Below are positions 44,813-55,481 of a stretch of 64,000 nucleotides of DNA, one piece after another. The stretch comes from M0108 sp963841065 (GTDB taxonomy: Bacteria; Pseudomonadota; Gammaproteobacteria; Chromatiales; Chromatiaceae), in contig CAWJBI010000047.1 of assembly GCA_963841065.1 (NCBI GenBank), positions 124,001 through 188,000 of the forward strand, read 5' to 3'. Position 1 is the stretch's first letter. Every line of letters begins with the position of its first letter. The translations under genes were made by a program, and so were the position numbers. The notes beneath the pieces were generated by a model. The model made no database searches. It was not told the DNA's origin and worked only from the letters and a program-made list of their open reading frames with translations.

Positions 44813-45817
44813 TCAGGTGGGCTTGGCGTACTCGAAGGCGTCGGAAAACATGTGCTCCCGGCTGAGCCCGGCGGTGGCGAAGGCGTTGCTGCCGCTCTCG
44901 ACCATGATGGGCGGGCCAGCCAGATAGACGTCAAAGGGGCTCATGTCCGGGTGGTCGGCCAGTACGGCCTGGTGGACGTAACCGGTGCGGCCCGTCCAGT
45001 CCGGGTCGGGTTCCGACAGGACCGGCGTGTAGTGGAAGTGGGCATGATCCCGGGCCCATTGCCGGGGCAGGTCCGGCAGGTAGAGATCCTGCCGCTGGCG
45101 CGCCCCCCAGTAGAGGTGCATCGGGCGGTCGATGCCCAGGTACAAGGCGTGTTCGATGATGCCCTTGATGGGGGCGAAGCCCGTGCCGCCGGCCACCAGA
45201 ATGATGGGGCGATCCGAGGCTTCGCGCAGGGTGAAGGTCCCCAGGGGGGCCTGGATGCGCAGGATGGCCTTCTCCGCCAGGGCGTCGAAGATGAAGCTGG
45301 TGAACTGGCCGCCGGGGACATGGCGCACGTGTAACTCGATGAGGGCGTCGTCATGAGGGGCGTTGGCGATGGAAAAGGCGCGCCGCTTACCGCCCTCCAG
45401 CAGGAAGTCCAGGTACTGACCGGCCAGGAAGGGCAGGCGCTGGTTTTCCGGCAGCTTGAGGTGCAGCCGTACCACGTCGTGGTTCAGGGCCTCCTTGTCC
45501 ACCACCCGGCAGGGCAGGGTGCGGACCTCGATCTCGGCGGCACCCCGGATCTCGGTGACGCCCAGGACCAGATCGCTCTCGGGCACGGCCTGGCAGACGA
45601 GGCAGGCGCTGGGCTCGCGGCCTGCCAGGGCCTGGATGTTGCCGCTCGGGTAGGCCACCCGCCCCGCGATCAGGGTGGCAAGGCAAGAGCCACACTGGCC
45701 GCCCCGGCAACCGTAGGGCAGGACCATGCCCTGGCGCAGGGCCGCCTCCAGCAGGGTCTCGCCCGCCTCGGCCTGGAAATGGCGGCCGCCGGGTTGCGTC
45801 TGGATGTCGAAGGTCAT
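44813..45817 (-). CDS. 2Fe-2S ferredoxin-type NAD(P)H flavin reductase (CDP-6-deoxy-glucoseen reductase / Fre-like)
   Basis: A 334-aa three-domain electron-transfer protein. The plant-type ferredoxin domain has YGCRGGQCGSC and, further on, SACLVCQ (four cluster Cys). The FAD domain has RAFSIANAP, and the NAD domain has LVAGGTGFAPIKGI. It transfers electrons from NAD(P)H to an oxygenase or another acceptor. The annotation AscD-like is common for such proteins outside sugar clusters; no partner oxygenase is adjacent. Confidence 0.88.
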   Translation of the reverse strand: MTFDIQTQPGGRHFQAEAGETLLEAALRQGMVLPYGCRGGQCGSCLATLIAGRVAYPSGNIQALAGREPSACLVCQAVPESDLVLGVTEIRGAAEIEVRTLPCRVVDKEALNHDVVRLHLKLPENQRLPFLAGQYLDFLLEGGKRRAFSIANAPHDDALIELHVRHVPGGQFTSFIFDALAEKAILRIQAPLGTFTLREASDRPIILVAGGTGFAPIKGIIEHALYLGIDRPMHLYWGARQRQDLYLPDLPRQWARDHAHFHYTPVLSEPDPDWTGRTGYVHQAVLADHPDMSPFDVYLAGPPIMVESGSNAFATAGLSREHMFSDAFEYAKPT

Positions 45818-45972
45818 GGCGCGCTGGGCCTCGTCGGAGTAAGGGCTAGGGGCGGGGCGACTGTTTGTGCGGTGCCCGATTGGTGGGAAAAGATGCGCCC
45901 AGTAGGCCCTAATTGCAATAAACTCCCGGCCAGAATCCGGCGCCGCCGGACGGGCGTGCAGAGAATGATGCC

Positions 45973-46827
45973 ATGTGGATACTGGGCTGTGGCTATATCG
46001 GCCAGCGGTTGGCGAGTACTTATCGGGATCAGGGCTATCCCGTCACCGCCGTGACGCGGAGCGAGGCCAGCCGCCTGGCCTTGGCCCGGTCGGGCCTCCA
46101 GGCCCTGGCCCGGGATCTGGCCCGGGAGCCACTGGATGACCTGGGCTGGGCGGGCGAGGACCTGTTTCACCTGGCCCCGCCGCCACCGGACGGGGTCGAG
46201 GATGGCTTGACCCGGCACCTGGTGGCGTCCTTCCGCCAGGCCGGTCATCCCCGCCGCCTCGTCTATCTGAGCACCACCGGGGTCTATGGCGATTGCGGCG
46301 GGGACTGGGTGGACGAGACCCGGACGCCGGCGCCGGTGGCGGATCGCGCGCGGCGGCGTTGGGATGCGGAGGAGACCCTGCGGGCCTGGAGCCGGGAATC
46401 GGGCGCCGACCTGGTGATTCTGCGGGTGGCGGGCATTTATGGGCCAGGCCGCTTGCCGCTGGAGCGCATCCGTCAGGGTCTGCCCCTGGCGCGCGAGGAG
46501 GATTCACCCTGGTCGAATCGCATCCACGCCGACGACCTGGTGGCCGCCTGCGTCGCCGCCATGGCGCGCGGCGCGCCGGGCCGTGTTTATAACGTCTGCG
46601 ATGGCCATCCCTCCACCATGACCGACTATTTCCTGCGCGTCGCCGACGCCGCCGGTCTGCCGCGACCGCCCCTCGTGCCGCTCAGCGAGGCCGCGGGGCT
46701 ACTGTCCCCGGGCATGATGTCCTATCTGGCCGAATCCCGGCGTCTGAGCAACCGCCGGCTGCGGGAGGAACTGGGCCTGAACCTGCGCCACCCTGACCTG
46801 GCCCAGGGGCTGCCGACCTGCTTCTGA
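45973..46827 (+). CDS. SDR-family NAD(P)-dependent epimerase-like protein (YeeZ-like)
   Basis: A 284-aa extended/atypical SDR. The start WILGCGYIGQRLA is the Rossmann loop, VYLSTTGVYGDCGGDWVDE corresponds to the catalytic Ser/Thr region, and SNRIHADDLVAA to the late conserved motif. The usual YxxxK is altered (RRRWDAEETLR at that place), as in the atypical YeeZ group. The substrate is unknown. It is divergent from the flavin reductase gene. Confidence 0.85.
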   Translation: MWILGCGYIGQRLASTYRDQGYPVTAVTRSEASRLALARSGLQALARDLAREPLDDLGWAGEDLFHLAPPPPDGVEDGLTRHLVASFRQAGHPRRLVYLSTTGVYGDCGGDWVDETRTPAPVADRARRRWDAEETLRAWSRESGADLVILRVAGIYGPGRLPLERIRQGLPLAREEDSPWSNRIHADDLVAACVAAMARGAPGRVYNVCDGHPSTMTDYFLRVADAAGLPRPPLVPLSEAAGLLSPGMMSYLAESRRLSNRRLREELGLNLRHPDLAQGLPTCF

Positions 46828-46973
46828 TGCCCGGCATCTTGGCGGACCCGAGTCGGCGGGCAGGCTAGACGCCGGAAGGTCGGGAGCCGATAATCCCCAT
46901 CTCCTTATCTCCACCCCCTTTGCCCGGCCAGCCACTCGGCTAGCCGGATTCACCCACCCACGAGAGTATTCCT

Positions 46974-47378
46974 ATGAGTGCTAAAACCAGGCTCCTGAGC
47001 AGTTCTTTCGCCGTTGCCGCCCTGACGGGGCTTATATCCTCGTCCGCCCTGGCCATCGAGGACGCGGATTTCCGCTTCGACTCCACCGAGGACCTGGTTC
47101 AGGTCTGCTCGGTCCCGGCGACGGCCCCCGAGTATCTGACGGCCACCCTCGCCTGTAAGGCCTTCATCGAGGCCACGGTGCAGTATCACGATGAAGTGGC
47201 CGATCGCAAGAGGCTCAAGCCCTTGATTTGCCCGCCAAAAACGGCTACCACCGAGGAAGGGCGCGTCGCCTTTCTGGCCTGGGCCGAGAAGAAGGCCGGT
47301 GACAAAAAGCTGATGGGGGAGCAGCCCGTCGTCAGCCTGGTGCGTGCCCTGGCGGCCAAGTACCCTTGCAAGAAGTAA
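46974..47378 (+). CDS. Rap1a/Tai-family protein, secreted
   Basis: A 134-aa exported protein with a signal peptide ending SSSALA. The mature part follows the Rap1a/Tai pattern: DLVQVCSVP, CKAFIEATVQYHD, ICPPKT, and VSLVRALAAKYPC at the end, with paired cysteines. Named members are type VI secretion immunity proteins, but most homologs stand alone as here, with no effector or T6SS gene nearby. A role in immunity is therefore not supported. Confidence 0.8.
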   Translation: MSAKTRLLSSSFAVAALTGLISSSALAIEDADFRFDSTEDLVQVCSVPATAPEYLTATLACKAFIEATVQYHDEVADRKRLKPLICPPKTATTEEGRVAFLAWAEKKAGDKKLMGEQPVVSLVRALAAKYPCKK

Positions 47379-47442
47379 GGCGGCCGCGACACCTCTTCCC
47401 GGGGCGATTTCAGCGCGAAATTGCTCGACCTTGGAGAATGTT

Positions 47443-47673
47443 ATGAAAAAGATTGTGACTGTTTCCATCCTGGCCCTTTCGGCCATGTCCCTGACCGGCT
47501 GTGGCACCACCACGGGTGAGCGGGCCGGCAGCGCCGCCCTCATGGGTGCGGCGGGCGGTGCCCTTATCGGTTCCCTGAGCGCCCAGGCCGGCGCCGGCGC
47601 CCTGATTGGCGCGGGTGTGGGTGCCCTGGGCGGTTATCTATACGATCAGCACCAGAAGGGCAACATCGACTGA
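47443..47673 (+). CDS. Glycine-zipper outer-membrane lipoprotein
   Basis: A 76-aa lipoprotein: MKKIVTVSILALSAMSLTGC gives a lipobox with the lipidated Cys20, then a Gly/Ala zipper (AALMGAAGGALIGSLSAQAG, GALIGAGVGALGGYL). The size and zipper resemble OsmB/YMGG-type proteins. ATG 47443 follows TTGGAGA. It is 64 bp after the Rap1a-like gene, possibly co-transcribed. Confidence 0.85.
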   Translation: MKKIVTVSILALSAMSLTGCGTTTGERAGSAALMGAAGGALIGSLSAQAGAGALIGAGVGALGGYLYDQHQKGNID

Positions 47674-47825
47674 TGACCCCCACGGATCCGCCCCGCGGGC
47701 GGGTCCAGCCCCTCCTCACCAAGGATGTTCGGCCTCTTGACCCTGTGATGTCCCCGAGGCAATACCTTGGGGCTCTGTTTTGGCTGTCCTCCCACCTGCC
47801 CCGAAGCGCGCTGGAGATGCCTCCG

Positions 47826-48740
47826 ATGACGAAGCCAGCCAATTTGGCCGCCCTGGGGTCAACCCGTCCTAATTTCCTGCTGCTGACGCCGGTCTCCGTC
47901 CTGCTCGGGGTGGTGGTCGCGGCCAGCGCAAACCTGCCCCTGGATGGTGGGGCGGCTCTCATCGCCCTAATTGGCGCCGCCCTCGCCCATATCAGCGTCA
48001 ATGCCTTGAATGAATACGAGGACTTCCGCTCCGGCTTGGATCTGCGCACCTCGCGCACCCCCTTCAGCGGCGGTACCGGTACCCTGGTCGCCCATCCCAA
48101 CCTGGCGTGGCAGGTGCACCTCATTGGCTTGATTAGCCTGGCGCTCACGGCCCTGTGCGGCCTCATCCTCTCGGTCCGGGTGGGCTGGGGGCTGCTGCCC
48201 ATTGGGGCCTTAGGCATGGGGTTGATCTACTTCTACACCAGCCGCATCAACCATTACCATTGGTTGTGTCTCATCGCCCCCGGCCTGGGCTTCGGGCCCC
48301 TTATGGTCCTGGGGACCCACTACGCCATCACCGGCACCTGGTCCACGGGTGCCGCCCTCGCCTCCCTGGTGCCCTTCTTTCTCGTCAACAACCTGCTCCT
48401 GCTCAACCAGTTTCCCGACGTGGAGCCGGACCGCTCCGTTGGCCGCGACACCCTGCCCATTGCCCTCGGTCTTGAGGGCGCCCTCCCGGTTTACGGCCTC
48501 TTCGCCCTCCTGGCCTACCTGAGTCTGGTTCTGGGTGTCGCGGCGAGCCTCTTACCGCCGGGGGCCCTGGTCGGTCTCCTGAGTCTGCCCGCCGCCCTGG
48601 TGGTCTATCTCGCCGTCCGCCGCATTCTTGGCCAGGGCGGCAGCCTGCTCCCCGCCCTGCGGGCACCCATGGGCATCAATGTCGCCCTTACCATCGCCAC
48701 GCCGGTGCTCATGGGTCTCGGAATTTGGCTTTGGCCTTGA
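47826..48740 (+). CDS. UbiA-superfamily prenyltransferase
   Basis: A 304-aa membrane enzyme with about eight helices. The two Asp-rich motifs are NEYEDFRSGLD and NQFPDVEPDRSVG, which bind the prenyl diphosphate through Mg. The best-known relatives are MenA/UbiA; without other quinone genes nearby the acceptor (naphthoate, benzoate or other) is open. ATG 47826 is in frame with a nearby GGAG; ATG 47817 is an alternative. Confidence 0.88.
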   Translation: MTKPANLAALGSTRPNFLLLTPVSVLLGVVVAASANLPLDGGAALIALIGAALAHISVNALNEYEDFRSGLDLRTSRTPFSGGTGTLVAHPNLAWQVHLIGLISLALTALCGLILSVRVGWGLLPIGALGMGLIYFYTSRINHYHWLCLIAPGLGFGPLMVLGTHYAITGTWSTGAALASLVPFFLVNNLLLLNQFPDVEPDRSVGRDTLPIALGLEGALPVYGLFALLAYLSLVLGVAASLLPPGALVGLLSLPAALVVYLAVRRILGQGGSLLPALRAPMGINVALTIATPVLMGLGIWLWP

Positions 48741-48913
48741 GGGGGCGAACGTCAACCGCGGGTGGATAACCCCTGGCTGACCCAGCCCTCGGTGGAAGGA
48801 TTCCGGCTAACGCTTGGACCCAGGCCACGGAGGACGGGGCCACCTTCTCGCCGCACCTTTGCAAGCCAGCTTGCGCCCAGGACCCAATCGGCAAGGGTTG
48901 ATACCCAGCGGGG

Positions 48914-49418
48914 TCAATCGGGGGAGGGTTTCTTGCGCAACTCCTCGCGGAAACCGGTGGCCAGAAGCAGGACGATGCCGAGGGTGATGGCGCTGTCTGC
49001 GATGTTGAAGGCGGGCCAGTGCCAGTTGTTAACGTAGAAGTCGATGAAATCGACGACCCGGCCGGTGAGGACCCGGTCGATCAGATTGCCGATGGCGCCG
49101 CCAATGACCAGGGCCAGGGCGGCGGCGGTGACGCGTTCGCTCTTGGCCAGGCGCACCAGCCAGATGACCAGGGCGATGGTCATGACCAGGGCGAAGGTCG
49201 GCGAAGAACCAGCGCTGCCAGCCGCCGGCATTGGAGAGGAAGCTGAAGGCGGCGCCCTCGTTGTACATGAGGGTGAGGTTGAGCAGAGGTGCCAGGGCCA
49301 GGGGCCGGAAGGGCTCCAGCAGGGCCTCGGCCAGCCACTTGGTCGCCTGATCCAGGACCACCACCAGCAGCGAGAGCCAGAGCCAGCGGGCCATGGCGGG
49401 ATTGGCAATGAGCTTCAT
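48914..49418 (-). CDS. lspA: Lipoprotein signal peptidase II (apparent frameshift)
   Basis: About 167 aa, four membrane helices, an aspartic protease that removes lipoprotein signal peptides. GGAIGNLIDRV and FNIADSAITLG hold the two catalytic Asp, and LMYNEGAAFSFL is the conserved NxGAAF motif. The frame changes near 49196, where an extra base separates QRWFFAD from FALVMTIALVIW. ATG 49418 lies just after ileS, giving the usual ileS-lspA order. As the gene is essential, the break is probably an assembly error. Confidence 0.93.
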
Positions 49419-49449
49419 CCGACCAGCCCCCCTAAGGACGGAAACAGAT

Positions 49450-52284
49450 TTAAGCAAAGCGCCGCTCCTCCCCCGCCCCGCTGACATTGATCAACGCAAC
49501 GGCCACAGAGTTCCGGGTGTGTGGGGTCCTGCCCCACATCCGCCCGCAGATGCCAACAGCGCACGCATTTGGGGTGGGTGGATTTGCGCACCTGGATGGC
49601 GAGGCCCTCCAGCTCCGTGTCCTGGGCCTCGTCCGAACGCTCCGCCAGGGGCAGGACCCGGGCGGCGGAGGTGATGAGGGCAAAGCGCAACTCGTCGCCC
49701 AGGCGGCCCAGGGTCGTGACCAGCTCGGGGGCGGCGTAGAGGTCGATCTCCGCGTCCAGGGAGGAGCCGATGAGGCCCGCCTTGGCGCGCCGTTTCCAGG
49801 GGTTTGGAGACCGCGAGCCGCACCGCCAGTACCTGGTCCCAGAAGGCGCGATCGAAGGCGTCGCCGGCGTCCAGGGCAAAGAGCCCCGGGTACCACTCGG
49901 CCAGGAAGACCGAAGGCTCCCGCTCACCCGGCAGGTAGCGCCAGATCTCGTCGGCGGTAAAGCTGAGGATGGGCGCCAGCCAGCGGGTCATGGCCTCGGC
50001 GATGTGGTACATGGCGGTCTGGCAGGAGCGCCGGGGCCGGCCGTCGGTCGGGGTGGTGTACTGGCGGTCCTTGATGACGTCAAGGTAGAAGCCACCCAGG
50101 TCCACCACGCAGAAGTTGTGGATCTTTTGGTAGATGAGGTGGAACTGGTAGTCCCGGTAGGCGGCGATGATCTCCTCCTGGAGCTGGTGGGCGCGATCCA
50201 CGACCCAGCGGTCCAGTTCGAGCATGTCCGCCGCCGCGACCCGGTTGACCGCTGGATCGAAGCCATTGAGGTTGGCGAGCAGGAAGCGGGCGGTATTGCG
50301 GATGCGCCGGTAGGCGTCGGCGGTGCGCTTGAGGATCTCGTCGGAGACACTCATCTCGCCGCGATAGTCGGTGGCCGCGACCCAGAGGCGGATGATGTCG
50401 GCGCCCAGGGTCTTCATCACGTCCTGGGGCCGCACCACGTTGCCCTTGGACTTGGACATCTTCTCGCCCTTGGCATCGACGGTGAAGCCGTGGGTGAGGA
50501 CGCCCAGGTAGGGGGCGCGGTCGTACATGGCCACCGAGGTCAGCAGGGACGACTGGAACCAGCCGCGGTGCTGGTCCGAGCCCTCCAGGTAGAGGTCCGC
50601 CGGGGATCTCAGGCCCTCCCGCTTTTCCAGGCAGCAGGCGTGGGTGACGCCCGAGTCGAACCAGACGTCCAGGGTGTCCTGGACCTTGTCGTAATGGGCC
50701 GCCTCGGCGACACCGATCAGGTCCGCGGCCTCCAGCTCGAACCAGGCCTCGACGCCCTTGGCCTCGACCCGTCGGGCGACCTCCTCGATCAGCTCCGCGG
50801 TGCGGGGATGCAGGGCGCCGGTCTCCTTGTGGACCAGCAGGGGGATGGGCACGCCCCAGGTCCGCTGGCGCGAGATGCACCAGTCCGGGCGGTTGCGCAT
50901 CATGGACTCGATGCGGGAACGGCCCCAGTCCGGGGTCCAGGTGACGCCCTCGATCTCGCGCAGGGCGGCGTCCCGCAGGCCCTGCCGCTCCATGCCGATG
51001 AACCACTGGGGGGTGGCGCGGAAGATGATGGGGGTCTTGTGGCGCCAGCAGTGGGGATAGCTGTGGGTGAAGCGTGCCGCCTGGATCAGGGCGCCCCGGG
51101 CCTTGAGGGTGTCCACGACCTTCTCGTTGGCGCTGAAGACATGCTCGCCGGCGAAGAGGGGGGTGTCCGGGCAGGAAGCGGCCGTCGCCGCCCACGGGGT
51201 TCTCCACCCGCAGGCCGTAGCGGTTGCCGACGAGATAATCATCCAGGCCATGGCCGGGGGCGGTGTGGACGGCGCCGGTGCCGGCCTCCAGGGTGACATG
51301 CTCCCCGAGGATGATGGGCACCTCGCGGTCATAGAAGGGGTGCTGGAGTTGCAGTCCCTCGAAGGCGTCGCCCCGGCCATAGGCGATGACCCGGTAGCGA
51401 TCGATGCCCCAGCGGTCCAGGTTGTCGCGCATCAGACCCTCGGCGAGGATTAGGCGCTCGCGGCCAGGGTTGCCCTCGGTCTGGACGAGGACGTATTCCA
51501 GCTCGGGGTTGAAGGCCACGGCCTGGTTGGCGGGCAGGGTCCAGGGGGTGGTGGTCCAGATGACCACGGACAGGGGGCCGTCGCCGCGCCCGTTGGGCAC
51601 TGAGTGACAGCGGGTGAAGAGGGCCTCCTCGTCCAGGACCGGGAAGCGGACGTCGATGGAGATGGACTCCTTGTCGGCGTATTCCACTTCGGCCTCCGCC
51701 AGGGCGGAACCGCAGTCGATGCACCAGTGCACCGGCTTGTAGCCCTTCTGGACATGGCCGTTGGCCAGGATCACGCCGAGGGCGCGGATGATGTTGGCCT
51801 CGAAGTGGAAGTCCATGGTCAGGTAGGGGTTCTCCCAGTCGCCAAAGACCCCCAGGCGCTGGAAGTCGCGGCGCTGGCCGTCCACCTGGCGCGCGGCATA
51901 GTCGCGGCAGGCGCGCCGGAACTGGGCGGCGCTGATCTTGGCGCCGGGTTTGCCTTCCTTCTTTTCCACCTGGAGCTCGATGGGCAGGCCATGGCAGTCC
52001 CAGCCCGGCACGTAGGGGGCGTCCAGGCCGTCCAGGGTGCGGGACTTGACGATGATGTCCTTCAGCACCTTGTTGACGGCGTGACCGATATGAATGTCGC
52101 CGTTGGCGTAGGGCGGGCCGTCGTGAAGGATGAACTGCCTGGCCCCGGCCCGGGCGGCGCGAATCTGGCCGTAGAGGTCCATGGCCTCCCAGTGGGCGAG
52201 CAACTCCGGTTCCCGCTGGGAGAGGTTTGCCTTCATGGGAAAACCGGTGTTGGGGAGGTTGAGGGTGGTCTTGTAATCGCTCAC
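49450..52284 (-). CDS. ileS: Isoleucyl-tRNA synthetase (three apparent frameshifts)
   Basis: About 943 aa, class Ia synthetase. GDIHIGHAVNK is the HIGH motif, GEKMSKSKGNVV the KMSKS motif, and the C-terminal zinc finger is CVRCWH...CGRC, finishing GEERRFA. Three single extra bases break it: near 51170 (RFLP to DTPLFAGEHV), near 49794 (SKPLE to RRAKAGLIG) and near 49489 (CGRCVD to NVSGAGEE). The family sequence continues exactly across each. Since the gene is essential, these are best read as sequencing errors. The start MSDYKTTLNLPNTGFPMK is typical. Confidence 0.95.
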
Positions 52285-52465
52285 GGGGCTGGATCCTGAG
52301 GGGGGCGGTAAGGCTAAGGGTCCAGTTTACCCTTTTTTACCGGGAATCGACCTGGCCGGATGTGGCCGCGGGGGGGTGACGGGGTCCTGTCGGCCCGTTA
52401 CCTCAAGGTCATGGGCGGCCGCTTGTGCCGGCGCCCCCCGCCCCGGTGGCTGCGAGAACCGGGGG

Positions 52466-53832
52466 TCAGGAGAAGAGACGGTCGTAGATGCGGAAACCGG
52501 CGATATAGGTACCGATGGCGGCCCCCAGGTTGCTTAGGAGAAAGACCTGGAGGATGCGCAGCACCCGGTTGCGCCACCAGCCCCGAAATTGGGCCGCGTC
52601 CTGGCGCAGGCGGCCGAAGTCGCCCAGGTTGGGCTTGCGCAGATAGAGTTCCACCGGGGCCGTCACCATGCCGGCGCCGATGGCGGGGTTGAGGGTGGTC
52701 AGGGGCGCCGCGACGAAGGCCGTCAGCACCGTCAGGGGGTGCCCGCCGGCGAGGAGGGTGCCGATGGCGGAGAGGGAGCCGGTGATGAGGACCCAGTCCC
52801 AGACGATGGACCAGCCGTCCTGCGGGCTCTGGGCAAAGCCGAAGGCGAAGCCGGCCAGAATGAGCGCCAGGATGAGCCAGGATATGAGCTTGGGCCAGGG
52901 GCTGGGCGGAGGCAAACGCTCCAGTGCCTCGATTTCGAGGCGCGGGTCCGGGCCTGGCGCGGCGGGGGGCTCAAGGTGCGCCCCCAGGGTCGCGTCCGGG
53001 CTGGGTTTGGGCTCGGCCGCCCGCAGGTAGCCGGCGACCCCCTTGAGGTGGCCGGCCCCCAGTACCGCCAGCACCCGGCCGTGGCCCTCCCGTTCGATCT
53101 CCTCCCGCAGACGGGCGGCCATATAGCGATCGCGCTCGTCGATGAGGGGCAGGAAGAGGTCTTGGCGGTCGCGGGCGAACTCGGCGAAGGTGGTCTCCAG
53201 CACATCCCCTTCCTTGAGGCGCTCGATCTCCGCCTCGGGGACCTCGTCGTGGGAGACCAGGGTGAGGACCAGGCCAGAAAAGAGTTCCAGCCGCTTCCAC
53301 CAGCTCAGGTTGGCGGCGACGCGTTTGAGGGTCACGCCGATCTCACGATCCACCAGCAGGACGGGCAGATGGCGTTCCCGCGCCTGGGCGATGGCCATGC
53401 GCTGCTCGGCCCCGGGTTCGATGCCGAACTGATCCGCCAGGCGCTGCTGGTAGGCGGCCAGGGCCAGACTGGCGACTACCATGGCCACGCGTCCCTGGCG
53501 GATGACGGCGAAGAGGTCCATGCGCGCCAGGGCGTCCGGGTCCAGGAGGGCCTGATAGCGGCTGGGGCAGAGCTCCACCGCCACGGCGTCGAAGTGCTCC
53601 TGCTCCAGGAGTTCCCGCACCTTGTCGGCGCTGGCGCGGGAGACGTGGGCGGTGCCGAGGAGGGTCAGGTGGGTGTCGCCGACCCGCAGGTCGATGCGGG
53701 GCTCCTCGGGGCCTTGGCTGGGCTCGGGCGTCGGGCCTGGCCGGGCTCGGCGAAGGGTTGGCCGGGTCCGGCCAGCGGTTGCCGAGTGGCGTCGGGAACT
53801 GGGTTGAATTCCGCCTCGGGGTCCCGGATCAT
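52466..53832 (-). CDS. TraB/PrgY-family membrane protein (indel near N-terminus)
   Basis: A protein of about 450 aa. The TraB domain starts THLTLLGTAHVSRASADKV and includes FDAVAVELCPSRY, GQ/QARERHLPVLLVDREIG and VLGAGHLKG; the C-terminal ~150 residues hold about four membrane helices. Bacterial members are related to the pheromone-shutdown protein PrgY and to TIKI-type proteases. The GTG at 53620 would cut off the conserved LLGTAHVS strand, and the correct upstream frame has no start codon. ATG 53832, coupled to the HerA-like gene (ATGA), is a convincing start, but a net one-base loss (or two-base gain) around 53730-53790 is needed to join the frames. Confidence 0.8.
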
Positions 53833-55292
53833 CGCCTGCCGCCCATCAGGGAGCCCAGCAGGCCGCGTATCAGGCTGCGGCCCAGTTGGCTGCCGACGGA
53901 GCGCAAGGCGCTGGTGGCGAAGGCCTCCAGGGGGCCTTGCCGGCTGGAGCCGCGGCGGGCGGCGGGGGCCGGGGTGGACTCCCGCGCGGCCTCCTCTTCC
54001 CGACTGGCGGCCGCGGCCCGGCCCTGGAGGATCTCGTAGGCGGATTCCCGGTCCAGGGCCTCGTCATAGATTCCCTTGACCAGGGAATCGGCCAGGAGGG
54101 CGCGGCGCTCGGCGGGGGTGATGGGGCCGATGCGGCTGCCGGGCGGGGCCACCTTGACGCGCTCGACGATGGTCGGGGTGCCGGTCTCGTCCAGGGTCGA
54201 GACCAGGGCCTCGCCAACCCCCAGGTTGGTAATGAGGGCCTCGGTGTCGAAGGCCGGGTTGGGCCGGAAGGTCTGGGCCGCCACCCGCACCGCCTTCTGG
54301 TCGCGGGGGGTGAAGGCGCGCAGGGCATGCTGGACCCGGTTGCCCAACTGGCCGAGGACATCGTCGGGCACGTCAGCCGGGCTTTGGGTGACGAAATAGA
54401 CGCCCACGCCCTTGGAGCGGATCAGGCGCACTACCTGCTCGATCTTGTCCAGCAGCACCTTGGGGGCGCTGTCGAAGAGCAGGTGGGCCTCATCGAAGAA
54501 GAAGACCAGGCGCGGCTTGGCGACGTCGCCCACCTCGGGCAATTGCTCGAACAGCTCCGACAGCAGCCACAGCAGGAAGGTTGAGTAGAGGGCCGGGGTG
54601 TGAATGAGTTTGTCCGCCGCCAGCAGGTTGATGTAGCCCCGGCCGCGCTCGTCGGTCTGCATCAGGTCGGCGATGTCCAGGGCCGGCTCGCCGAACAGCT
54701 TGCCGGCCCCCTGTTCCTCCAGGGTCAGCAACTTGCGCTGGATGGCGCCGACGCTGGCCTTGGAAACGTGGCCGTAGTCGCCGCCGACCGCACCGGGGTC
54801 GTCCGCCAGATACGTCAGGAGGGCGCGCAGGTCTTTGACGTCCAGCAGCAGCCAGCCGTTGTCGTCCGCCAACCGGAAGACGAGGTTGAGGACCCCCTCC
54901 TGGGTCTCGTTGAGGCCCAGTAGGCGCGCCAGCAGCAGGGGACCCATTTCCGAGAGGGTGGTGCGCACCGGATGACCCTGGTCGCCGAGGATGTCCCACA
55001 GGGTCACCGGGCAGGCCTGGGTCGAGAAGTCCTCGGCCCCGAGCCCCAGTTCCGCCACCCGGGCCTCGACCTTGGCGTTACCGCCGCCGGGCTGGCCAAT
55101 GCCCGCCAGGTCGCCCTTGACGTCCGCCATGAAGACGGGGACACCGATGCGGCTGAAGGATTCCGCCAGCCGATGGAGGGTGACGGTCTTGCCGGTCCCC
55201 GTGGCTCCGGCGACCAGGCCATGCCGGTTCGCCATGGCGGGCAAGAGATATACCGGGCCCAGGCCCTTGCCGATGAGGATGGGGTCTGTCAT
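53829..55292 (-). CDS. yjgR: HerA-like ATPase, DUF853 family (YjgR)
   Basis: A 487-aa RecA/FtsK-HerA-fold ATPase. Walker A is GATGTGKT (29-36), Walker B region RLVFFFDEAHLLF, and the arginine-bearing end LLDKIEQVVRLIRSKGVG and FVTQSPADVPDDVLGQLGNR is conserved. The C-terminus is a low-complexity Ala/Arg tail ending RGLLGSLMGGRR. The cellular role of YjgR is not established. It overlaps the TraB-like gene by 4 bp. Confidence 0.92.
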   Translation of the reverse strand: MTDPILIGKGLGPVYLLPAMANRHGLVAGATGTGKTVTLHRLAESFSRIGVPVFMADVKGDLAGIGQPGGGNAKVEARVAELGLGAEDFSTQACPVTLWDILGDQGHPVRTTLSEMGPLLLARLLGLNETQEGVLNLVFRLADDNGWLLLDVKDLRALLTYLADDPGAVGGDYGHVSKASVGAIQRKLLTLEEQGAGKLFGEPALDIADLMQTDERGRGYINLLAADKLIHTPALYSTFLLWLLSELFEQLPEVGDVAKPRLVFFFDEAHLLFDSAPKVLLDKIEQVVRLIRSKGVGVYFVTQSPADVPDDVLGQLGNRVQHALRAFTPRDQKAVRVAAQTFRPNPAFDTEALITNLGVGEALVSTLDETGTPTIVERVKVAPPGSRIGPITPAERRALLADSLVKGIYDEALDRESAYEILQGRAAAASREEEAARESTPAPAARRGSSRQGPLEAFATSALRSVGSQLGRSLIRGLLGSLMGGRR

Positions 55293-55481
55293 GGGCGCTG
55301 TCTCCGGAAGCAGGGAAGGACGAGGTTGGCTCTATGCGTGCCATCCTACCGATTCGCCCCCCAAGGGCCAAGTCCCCGATGTTTCGGCCCGGGGTGGCCA
55401 CTTTCCTTGCCGATGCGCAATGACAAGGCGCGGGGTTTTCGCTATAGATCCCTCATCGCCCACTTAGCCGGACCCCTTGCC

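Noticed and set aside
46974..47378. Type VI secretion immunity gene
   Set aside because: The fold matches Rap1a/Tai, but no effector or secretion gene is nearby, so an immunity role is not claimed.
49770..51296. A 508-codon plus-strand frame over ileS
   Set aside because: Antisense shadow; the sense strand encodes an unmistakable synthetase.
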